Below, piece by piece: positions 23,601 through 29,513 of a stretch of DNA of 29,513 bases. The position numbers were made by a program, and so were the translations under genes. This DNA is from an uncultured Collinsella sp. (GTDB lineage Bacteria; Actinomycetota; Coriobacteriia; Coriobacteriales; Coriobacteriaceae). The stretch is from contig CABRHR010000013.1 of the NCBI GenBank assembly GCA_902470835.1, positions 1 through 29,513 of the forward strand, given 5' to 3'. Below the pieces are notes generated by a model. The model was not told where the DNA came from. It worked only from the letters and a program-made list of their open reading frames with translations, and ran no database searches. Each line of letters begins with the position of its first letter. Positions within the stretch are counted from its first letter, which is position 1.

Positions 23601-24411
23601 AGTGGAAGTCGTTGGTGGCGATGACCTTGACGCCCACCTGTTTGGCGATATCAATGAGCGTGCGGTCCATCTGCTCGTCGGTCAGGCCGTTATCGGTGGT
23701 AATGCCGTGTTCCTGAATCTCGATATAAAAGTCGCCGGGGTCGAAGGTGTCGCGGAAGGTCTCGGCCCACTTGATGGCGCCTTCCATGTCACCGCGGTCG
23801 ATGTATTTGGGGATGATGCCCGCGATGCAGGCACTCGTGCAGATCATGCCCTTGGCGTGGCGGCGCAGGTTGTCGAGCGTCACGCGCGGCTTGTAGTAAA
23901 AGCCCTGCACGGCGGCCTCGGAAACCGTCTGCATCAGGTTGACGTAGCCCTCCTGGTCCTTGGCCAGAAGAATCATGTGGTAGAGCTCGGGCTTGTGGTC
24001 GCGGGCGAGCGTCTCGTCCGGCGTAAAGTAGACCTCGCAGCCAAAGATGGGCTTGATGACCAGCGGCGGCTTGAGCTCGTCGATGTTGCCCTTCTCGTCC
24101 CACATGGCCATGTCCTTCACATACTGGGCATGCTCGCGCGGATTTGCCTCGGCGTCGGGCTCCACCAGCTCGTCGCGGCGGTCCTTTTCCAAGAAGGCTT
24201 TGTCGTGGCTCCACGTCTTGTACTCGGGCGTGTTGTGGTTGACGGCGTCGCAGGCCAGCGCCAGATCGGGCACGCCGTACATGTAGCCGTGGTCGGTGAT
24301 GGCCACGGCAGGCATGCCCAGCTCAACGGCACGGTTGACCATATCCTGGATACGGGTTGCGCCGTCGAGCATGGAGAAAACAGTGTGGTTGTGCAGATGG
24401 ACGAATGCCAT
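20608..24411 (-). CDS. dnaE: DNA polymerase III alpha subunit
   Basis: DnaE is the catalytic subunit of the replicative polymerase. The product has 1267 residues. The N-terminal PHP domain begins FVHLHNHTVFSMLDG and has TDHGYMYG, CEVYF, a His in YHMILLA, a Cys in CTSACIAG and NDFHYL, so the metal ligands appear intact. The polymerase core has the catalytic aspartates in PDIDMDFDDERR (about residue 467). A helix-hairpin-helix motif (GIRGVGTGVAQAI) lies near 910, and an OB fold (WWAGMVSSVSKRVTKNG) near 1095. It is slightly longer than average because of an extra segment early in the PHP domain (about 65-115, charged, with HDKAFLEKDRRDEL). GGAG lies eight bases before the ATG. Confidence 0.98.
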   Translation of the reverse strand: MAFVHLHNHTVFSMLDGATRIQDMVNRAVELGMPAVAITDHGYMYGVPDLALACDAVNHNTPEYKTWSHDKAFLEKDRRDELVEPDAEANPREHAQYVKDMAMWDEKGNIDELKPPLVIKPIFGCEVYFTPDETLARDHKPELYHMILLAKDQEGYVNLMQTVSEAAVQGFYYKPRVTLDNLRRHAKGMICTSACIAGIIPKYIDRGDMEGAIKWAETFRDTFDPGDFYIEIQEHGITTDNGLTDEQMDRTLIDIAKQVGVKVIATNDFHYLRREDAPVQDVIMCIGMNAKVDDPNRMRMTGSEFYMKTEEEMRAMFPYCPEACDNTLEIADKCYVELDWDSIILPRFPLLDPGETHESQFRRECEKGLRQHYGDDWATREIGGVNIKERFEYEYKVICDKGFAAYFLIVAEYVQWAKDNGIGVGPGRGSAAGAIVAYAMNITAFDPLENGLMFERFLSPQRTEMPDIDMDFDDERRLEVVEHVRQLYGPEKVTHVITYSTIKAKQAINDAARVLDYPVYMGQRLSKMVSSDPKVKLKQVLDKQPGKEDLFNPDFAEAYKKDDDARRIIDTALSIEGLTRGEGVHACAVLICRDPVNEHVPTKLDTKGGVEITQYEGHTVADMGLLKMDFLGLRTLTVISKAKANIKKNFGIDIKEEEIPFDDPEIFKLMGSGHTAGVFQVESAGMTATIKNMKPTEYKHVVALIALYRPGPLGAGMVSSYINRMNGKEPAVSYDDRLDDILGETYGTMVYQEQVMLISVEMCGFSKGESDSRIRKPVAKKKIKLLTSTVLHWEDGSDETTYDHWMNGAIKNNYTREVAQKIWDDVLEFASYAFNKSHSAGYAILVMQTAWLKAHYPHEYMAAVLTSYTGKTDKIVHYVSACRHDGIPVLSPDVNESGTEFTATKEGVRFGLAGIRGVGTGVAQAIIAEREAGGPFKTLHDFVDRVDSSQANRRVIESLIKAGAFDSTGYPRRQMMHFVDKNNPENIIDAAVKRQKDRASGQTSFFDMFGDVEGSGFEVSVPDPDGQEWDRHLKLSQEKEVLGIYVSDHPLRPFEYALSKARDFSFSQIDTGYEVQNPTGGTINQEIPEGKALWWAGMVSSVSKRVTKNGDPMGIVQLEDMEGEATVVVFPKTYKEAEGYLYGEVDPETGAQLSDAFVRIKGKLERSDRGDQIIAQEIVPLELNEENNKPKVFEVMVPNSRFSQGNMARLATVLTTNPGGDRVEIFIEQVDGRVLRAEVPAKVNARSIPLLAEAKAIVGNQGRVTVI

Positions 24412-24510
24412 GTGATGAGCTCCGATGCGGGTTCGTGTTCTGACTGAACGATTTTACCGCACGGCGCGGACGCCACCCGAACCTAGCCAAACCCACACGG
24501 CTCCTACTGC

Positions 24511-24577
24511 AGTTGCGGTGAAATAGTTCCCGTTTGGCCCGTCTGAGCCGTAAAACAGGAACTATTCCACCGCAACT
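24511..24577. repeat. palindromic repeat unit 1
   Basis: AGTTGCGGTGAAATA at the left end and TATTCCACCGCAACT at the right end pair throughout except for one A:C. The inner stem GTTCC/GGAAC continues the pairing, and GGC/GCC closes it further in. It lies in the 267-base gap between addA and dnaE, together with unit 2; nothing else is seen in that gap. Confidence 0.88.
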
Positions 24578-24602
24578 TCAAAGGGCCCGAGCGACCCTCC
24601 TG

Positions 24603-24670
24603 AGTTGCGGTGAAATACGGACTGATTGGCGGCTTTTCTGGCCAAAACAGTCCGTATTCCACCGCAAGTT
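24603..24670. repeat. palindromic repeat unit 2
   Basis: This is a second copy of the same element, 25 bases after unit 1. Its outer arms are almost identical to those of unit 1 (TTGCGGTGAAATA and TATTCCACCGCAA). Its inner stem is different but still pairs (CGGACTG/CAGTCCG, then TTGGC/GCCAA). It ends nine bases from the addA stop. Confidence 0.88.
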
Positions 24671-24678
24671 ATTGAGGG

Positions 24679-27600
24679 CTAGAGGTTGTAGGCAACTACT
24701 TGAGGCTCGGCGGGTTCGACGAAGAGGGTTGGGTCCGGCTGCTCCACGCGGACGAACTTGACCGTTACCGTCTCAAAGCCCGCCTTGTGCAGAACGTCCG
24801 AATAGACGCGCGCCTGCAGGGCATGCTTCTCCAGCAGCTGATCCGGCGTCTCGTCCGGCGTGCCACCCGTCTTGTAGTCGATGACCAGCGCGCGCGACGG
24901 ATCTGCCGGATTCGTTGCCAAGGCATCGATGGCGCCTTCGGCATACGCACCGTAGCGAGCGATGTCCTCGTCCTCGCAACCCAGCGAGAAGAACGGCACT
25001 TCGGCGCGAACGCACGGCCACGCGAGCAGGTCGGCACGGACTGCCGACTTGAGCCAGCGATTCAGGGCAACGTCAAAACGCTCGCGCTGATCCGGCGTCA
25101 GGTGCCACAGGCGCGTCAGCGCATCGGCGCACTCGGCAGGCAGTTCGTCGGCGCCCATCTCGATCAGCCACTGGCAGGCGGCATGGAACGCCGAACCCAG
25201 CGCCACGGGATTGCCGACAGGCTCAACGGTGGCAACATCCGCATCCGTCATCTCGGAGCCATCCGACTCCGCATCATCGCCGGCCTCGTCCATGGGCACG
25301 CGGGCCTCGGCCGCATGGTCCTCGGCCTCGGCATGCAGCGCCGCAGCAATCGACGAATAGCTGTACGAATCGCGCGCCGGATACGGACAGGTGCCCATAC
25401 GAACGCCCACGGCCTGGGGATACACAAGCTCAAACGCATCGGGCTCGGGATCGGCAGGACCGGGAACAGCGGCGCGAACATCTGCACCGGCGCCTTCCGC
25501 TTCCGCATCGCCACGGACAAGCCTGCCCTCGGCATCCAACGAAGCATTTGCCTCAAACGTCTGCTCGCCAAAGGTAAAGTTTGCCAACGAAATAAGCTCG
25601 TAGTCGCCCGGCTGGGAATTGTCGAACACCAAGTGGTCGGCATCGAGCTGCGGCATGCCCAGACCCCGGCCAGGCAGAATGCGGCGCAGCACGTCATAGG
25701 TCAGGTCGGACTCGACGTCGAAAGACGGTGCCGGCACCTTACCGCGACTCACGGCGACGTCCATCGCCAGAATCACCAGCTCGCGCGCACGCGTCATGGC
25801 GACGTAGAGCAAGCGGGCCCGCTCCTCGAGCGAGAGCTGCAGGTCATCATTGCGCAGGCGCACAAATGCCTCGGCGGGAGAACCCGTCGCACAGACATCG
25901 TCCATAAGTTCCGGCGAAAGCCACAGCGACGTGCCCTTGCCCTTAAATGCGTGTTCAAACTGCTTTTTGACGTCGTCGCCCTTGACGAAAGTCCCGTCGG
26001 CGAGCTTAACGCCATCAAAGCGTGCCGGTAGTGCCACAACCTGCGCGCCGCCCTCGACACGCCCCATCTGGGCAGCTCCGGTCGACTTACGTACGCCAAA
26101 GCACTCGGAAACCGCCACGACCGGATATTCCAGACCCTTGGACGCATGCACCGTCATGATGCGTACCGCGCCGTTGCCCTCCTCGTTGAGCGCACCCGGC
26201 GCCTCCTTGCCCGCCAAGAAGCGATCGAAGGCGAGCGCAATGGAGCGCGGTGAGTTGCCGACCTCGGCCTCTGCCTCGGCAACGGCATCGAGCGCCTTGA
26301 GCACGTTGGCGGCGATGGCTTTGCCCTCGGGGCCACGCTGCGCCAGGCGCACAAACCAGCCCGAGGCGTTGACTACATCGCGAGCGATAACGGCAAACGA
26401 ATCGCGGCCCACGCGACGGAACGCATAGCGCAGCACTTCGCGGGCGCGTGTCACGAGCGGCAAATCCTGCAGGCCGGGCACGTCGCAGTCGCTCATAATG
26501 CCCGCATCGATATTGCGACGCGAGGTCTCCCCCGTCTGGTCGTCGAGCTTGGTCGCCAGCGCCAAGAACTCCTGGGCGCCGAGCGCAAACATCGGCGAGG
26601 CCAGCAGGGGCATAAGGCCCTGCGCCGTGTCCGCCGGGTTGGCAAGCGCGCACACCAGGGCGCGAATCGTCTGCACCTCGGCAGCCTGGGCAAAGACCGA
26701 GCCACCCGCGATGACGCAGTCGAGTCCCTGGTCGCGAAACGCTTGGGCGTAGACGTCGGCATTGGTCATGCGGCCCAGCAGCAACACCATATCGCCCTGA
26801 GGCTGTTTTTTATCGGCAAGCGCACGGAACCGCTCCGCAATTGCGCGGGCCTTGGCCTGTGTGCGCTCCTGCGTACTGCCGCCGGCAACGAGCAGCGCTT
26901 GGCGGCGCGAGGCCTTTGCCCTGAGCTTGTCTTCGCGCTCATCGCTCGGCTCAAGATCCAAAAAGCCCTGCATAAGGCCACCGGTATCGCCGTCAAAGAC
27001 ACGCGCCACGTAGCGCAGGACCTCGTCGTGACTGCGGAAGTTGCGCACGAGTTTGACAAGCTCACCGGCGGGTGCCCCGGACGAGGCCGACACCCCGGAC
27101 GAAGCGAGGACGGCGCTCGGGATGCTGGCAGCTGCCGCCGCGCCCGAAGCGCCCACCTTGCGCTCCTGGCGGCGGAAGACCTCGACCTCGGCACCACGGA
27201 AGCGATAGATCGACTGCTGCGCGTCACCCACCGTGCACAGCGCACGCTCGCCCGCACCCGTCAGGTAGCGAATCAGATCGACCTGTATCTGGTCGGTGTC
27301 CTGGAACTCATCGATCATGACCATCTTAAAGCGGCCCTCGTAGGCGGCTCGGATAGTAGGATAGTCGCGCAGCGCCTCGTATGCCATGCGCAGCAGATCG
27401 TTGTTATCGAGCGCGGACTGGTCGGCCTTGAGCGCGCGGTACTCCGCCTCCACGGCACGGGCGAGCCCCGTCAGCGCATCGAGCGCCGGGTCGCCGCAAG
27501 CCAGCACAATGTTGACAAACGTGTCGGCAGCCTCTGCCTTGAGCAGCTCGACGTTCTCCTTAGGGAACATCTTGCTCGCGCGCGGCATGCCGCACGACAT

Positions 27601-28350
27601 CATGAGCCGCGCCACATCCGCCATGGTCTTGTCGCTCGCCTCGAACACGTCGATGGCCTCGAGCGCCACCTGTGCCTTCTCGGTCGCGGCCTTGCTCGCG
27701 CCGAGCGCCGCACGATAGGCATCGGCAAGTGCCGAGGTATCGGAGCAGCCGCGAAGCACGCACACGTCGTCCATGCCACCCGGCAGCTGGCTGGACAGCT
27801 CCAGCAGGTCGCGCACCAAGCCCTTGATGGTGGTGCCGCCGCCAAAGGGACCGCCCTCTCCCGCCATGGGATACCAGGCGTAGAGGGCTTTGAGCGAAGC
27901 GGCAAGCTCGGGAGCGGCATCGGGTGCCGTCGCGCGGGCCAGCACATGCTCGACAGCCTGGTCCATGAGCTCATCGGTATCGGTGAGCACCGTGAATTCG
28001 GGGTCGATGCCCAGCTCCAGCGCATGCGCACGCAGAATACGCGAGCACATGCCGTGGATGGTCGAAATCCAGGCGTCGTCAACCGTCAGGGCTTCCTCGT
28101 CCATGCCCTCTTCGATAAGCGCACGACGCACGCGGTCGCGGATCTCGGCCGCGGCGTCCTTGGTAAAGGTAATGGCGAGCACCTGGTCCAGATGCTCAAC
28201 GAACGGACCGGATTCGGGCGAGAGCGCGTAGACGATACGGCGCGTAAGGGTGAAGGTCTTGCCCGAACCGGCGCCCGCCGAGACAAACAGCGGACGGTCG
28301 AGCGTTTTGACGACTTGCAGCTGTTGCGGCATCAAAGTCGAAAGATCCAT
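24679..28350 (-). CDS. addA: ATP-dependent helicase/nuclease AddA
   Basis: AddA is the UvrD-type helicase and nuclease subunit of AddAB, which processes double-strand breaks for recombination as RecBCD does. The product has 1223 residues, near the usual 1200. Walker A SAGAGSGKT lies at about residue 24, ITFTKDAAAEIRDRVR follows, motif II MIDEFQDTD near 345, and GDAQQSIYRFRG near 375. Helicase motifs continue with RIMTVHASKGLEYPVV and YVAMTRARELV. The C-terminal PD-(D/E)XK nuclease has EGAIDAL and VIDYKTGG (about 1158). An acidic low-complexity linker (about 1035-1065) precedes the nuclease. The start follows the addB stop by three bases, with AAGGAGGG inside the end of addB, so the two are translationally linked. 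Confidence 0.93.
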   Translation of the reverse strand: MDLSTLMPQQLQVVKTLDRPLFVSAGAGSGKTFTLTRRIVYALSPESGPFVEHLDQVLAITFTKDAAAEIRDRVRRALIEEGMDEEALTVDDAWISTIHGMCSRILRAHALELGIDPEFTVLTDTDELMDQAVEHVLARATAPDAAPELAASLKALYAWYPMAGEGGPFGGGTTIKGLVRDLLELSSQLPGGMDDVCVLRGCSDTSALADAYRAALGASKAATEKAQVALEAIDVFEASDKTMADVARLMMSCGMPRASKMFPKENVELLKAEAADTFVNIVLACGDPALDALTGLARAVEAEYRALKADQSALDNNDLLRMAYEALRDYPTIRAAYEGRFKMVMIDEFQDTDQIQVDLIRYLTGAGERALCTVGDAQQSIYRFRGAEVEVFRRQERKVGASGAAAAASIPSAVLASSGVSASSGAPAGELVKLVRNFRSHDEVLRYVARVFDGDTGGLMQGFLDLEPSDEREDKLRAKASRRQALLVAGGSTQERTQAKARAIAERFRALADKKQPQGDMVLLLGRMTNADVYAQAFRDQGLDCVIAGGSVFAQAAEVQTIRALVCALANPADTAQGLMPLLASPMFALGAQEFLALATKLDDQTGETSRRNIDAGIMSDCDVPGLQDLPLVTRAREVLRYAFRRVGRDSFAVIARDVVNASGWFVRLAQRGPEGKAIAANVLKALDAVAEAEAEVGNSPRSIALAFDRFLAGKEAPGALNEEGNGAVRIMTVHASKGLEYPVVAVSECFGVRKSTGAAQMGRVEGGAQVVALPARFDGVKLADGTFVKGDDVKKQFEHAFKGKGTSLWLSPELMDDVCATGSPAEAFVRLRNDDLQLSLEERARLLYVAMTRARELVILAMDVAVSRGKVPAPSFDVESDLTYDVLRRILPGRGLGMPQLDADHLVFDNSQPGDYELISLANFTFGEQTFEANASLDAEGRLVRGDAEAEGAGADVRAAVPGPADPEPDAFELVYPQAVGVRMGTCPYPARDSYSYSSIAAALHAEAEDHAAEARVPMDEAGDDAESDGSEMTDADVATVEPVGNPVALGSAFHAACQWLIEMGADELPAECADALTRLWHLTPDQRERFDVALNRWLKSAVRADLLAWPCVRAEVPFFSLGCEDEDIARYGAYAEGAIDALATNPADPSRALVIDYKTGGTPDETPDQLLEKHALQARVYSDVLHKAGFETVTVKFVRVEQPDPTLFVEPAEPQVVAYNL

Positions 28351-28353
28351 GGT

Positions 28354-29466
28354 CTACACGTCCCTCCTTACAAACGTTCCTTCGTGGTTATACGAGCAGC
28401 GCGCATGCGCGGCGTGAGCCGACGTCGGATCGACGGCAGCAACGTTGCCTGCCTCGAGCTCGCGCAGGCGCTCGGCAATTCCGGCCTCCACGCGGTCGAG
28501 CAGGGTGTCGAAGTCCATATTGCCGCCCTCGCCCGGAAAGCCCTTCTTAAGGCCTGGAATACGACCGTCGCCGCGTTCCTCCTCGAGCAGCTCGTCACTC
28601 GCGGCGCCGCGCAGCGCCGGCTTGCCGCCCTTGGTCGAAAAGTAGAGCGCCGCGCGCGTGTTCAGATCCAGCGCCCGCCGCATGGCCTGCGCGTAGATGA
28701 GCGTCTGGGTATGCGGCGGCAACCAACGCGGGTCGTCGGCGGGCACCGCGCCCGTCTTCTCGTCGAACACCGTGGGGTCGGCGAGCTTATACTCCTCGAC
28801 GCCCGAACGGTGCTTGTAGTCGATCACCACGGCACGGTTCTCGGCATCCACGTCCACGCGGTCGATGCGCCCGCCGAGCGGCCAACCTGCATACTCGACC
28901 TTAAGCTCGTTAAACGCAAACTCCAGATAGCGCGGGACAAAGGGCGCAAGCGCCTCGGACTCATAGGCGAGCACGCCCTCCAGCTGCGGCAAGATCTCGG
29001 CCACCTGGCGCTCCTCCACCGGAGAGAGCGGCACGAGCGGGCCCTCGGTACCGCGCTTGCCTGCGTGCTCGGCCAGGGTCTCGTCGAAGACCTCGCGCAG
29101 CAGCTCCTGCGCACGCGGAAGGTTCATGGGCGTCACGCGTTCCATGCCTTCCTGCGGCAAACGAGCATGCAGGTGCTCCAGCACGTCGTGTACAAAGTTG
29201 CCCTTCTCCATGTTGCCAAAGCCCGCATCGATAGACTGGGGTTTTACGCGATAGGACACAAACCAGCACAGCGGGCAGGTGGAATAGGCCTCGATCTGCG
29301 AGGCGGACGTTAAACGCGGCACGAGCGGCGCATCCTCGCCCTCACCATCGCGGCGGCGCAAAACCAGATACGGCACGGCCTCCTCGCTCAGATGCTGAGG
29401 AGCCTCGCACGCGACGCGCTTGCACTCGAGGCCCTCGCCGGCGGCGGGGTCGAAGTCCCTTACGAT
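28354..29466 (-). CDS. addB: AddB-type nuclease subunit, C-terminal part only
   Basis: Only the last 370 residues are present; the helicase-like N-terminal part is off the contig. The visible part is the PD-(D/E)XK nuclease domain. It has IEAYSTCPLCWFVSYRV at its beginning and, near residue 214 of the fragment, GGRIDRVDVD followed by AVVIDYKHRSG, with the catalytic Asp and DYK. Directly downstream is addA, which supports AddB. The known AddB iron-sulphur pattern ends in CxxCxxxxxC, but here the tail reads HARCSYNHEGTFVRRDV with a single Cys. The frame continues into the adapter, where a GTG would give the artefact peptide MYKRQ; that is not a start. RexB-like or another PD-(D/E)XK protein is possible. 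Confidence 0.82.
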   Translation of the reverse strand: MVRDFDPAAGEGLECKRVACEAPQHLSEEAVPYLVLRRRDGEGEDAPLVPRLTSASQIEAYSTCPLCWFVSYRVKPQSIDAGFGNMEKGNFVHDVLEHLHARLPQEGMERVTPMNLPRAQELLREVFDETLAEHAGKRGTEGPLVPLSPVEERQVAEILPQLEGVLAYESEALAPFVPRYLEFAFNELKVEYAGWPLGGRIDRVDVDAENRAVVIDYKHRSGVEEYKLADPTVFDEKTGAVPADDPRWLPPHTQTLIYAQAMRRALDLNTRAALYFSTKGGKPALRGAASDELLEEERGDGRIPGLKKGFPGEGGNMDFDTLLDRVEAGIAERLRELEAGNVAAVDPTSAHAAHARCSYNHEGTFVRRDV

Positions 29467-29513
29467 CTGTCTCTTATACACATCTGACGCTGCCGACGAA
29501 GAGGATAGTGTAG
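29467..29513. other. Nextera i5 sequencing adapter (non-genomic)
   Basis: The last 47 bases are the exact reverse complement of bases 1-47: mosaic end CTGTCTCTTATACACATCT, the rest of the Nextera adapter, index, and GTGTAG. Genomic sequence ends at 29466. The open frame of the addB fragment that continues into it is artificial. Confidence 0.97.

Noticed and set aside
20956..24447. Very long + strand open frame opposite dnaE (about 1160 codons)
   Set aside because: It mirrors the dnaE codon pattern in a GC-rich gene; its composition is rich in His, Val, Leu and Arg with no recognisable domain.
26743..29313. Long + strand open frame across addA and addB
   Set aside because: It is antisense to two clear genes with catalytic motifs and reads through their junction; its composition is that of a shadow frame.
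29467..29481. Alternative start of the addB fragment giving MYKRQ
   Set aside because: The codons lie in adapter sequence; this peptide is a known adapter translation artefact.
1..29513. Perfect 47-base terminal inverted repeats suggesting a transposon or linear element
   Set aside because: They are Nextera adapter with an i5 index, including the Tn5 mosaic end used in library preparation.

Overview
The window looks like one short-read contig from a GC-rich actinobacterial relative, most likely class Coriobacteriia (Collinsella-like). This is inferred from the gene set, codon use and intergenic palindromes; there is no rRNA or other marker to fix the taxon. Bases 1-47 and 29467-29513 are not genomic. 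They are the same 47-base Nextera i5 adapter in inverted orientation, so the genes at both ends are cut and their apparent extensions into the ends are artefacts.

Left part (48-6367): a type II-A CRISPR-Cas locus read leftwards as cas9, cas1, cas2, csn2, all overlapping. The csn2 3' end and any CRISPR array lie off the contig. Upstream of cas9, on the opposite strand, is a tracrRNA candidate with a nexus resembling that of Streptococcus pyogenes, a UUCG hairpin, a second hairpin and a strong terminator. Cas9 keeps all RuvC and HNH catalytic residues. It also aligns without gaps to the S. pyogenes Cas9 PAM-reading segment, including both arginines, which predicts an NGG-type PAM. The locus is visibly more AT-rich than the rest of the window.

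Middle part (6368-16910): a double zinc-ribbon protein of unknown function; a divergent CDF cation exporter with a manganese-type metal site; a single-pass membrane protein with a PASTA-like outer segment and heptad repeats; formate-tetrahydrofolate ligase (fhs) with its own promoter and terminator; a tightly overlapped ruvC-ruvA-ruvB operon; a protein with the full architecture of glutamine-dependent NAD synthetase but with its catalytic signatures lost; and a one-iron superoxide reductase lacking the N-terminal cysteine centre.

Right part (17012-29466): a SWIM/SNF2 helicase, the DNA polymerase III alpha subunit (dnaE) with an apparently intact PHP domain, and addA plus the C-terminal part of addB, all leftward. 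Two kinds of structured palindromic repeat lie between these genes. One is a nested inverted pair between dnaE and the SNF2 gene. The other is a tandem pair of about 67 bases between addA and dnaE, whose inner stems differ but still pair.

The least ordinary signals are the tracrRNA locus (a possible self-pairing switch and overlap with the cas9 promoter), the NAD-synthetase-like pseudoenzyme, and the covarying palindromes. No wholly new system is claimed.
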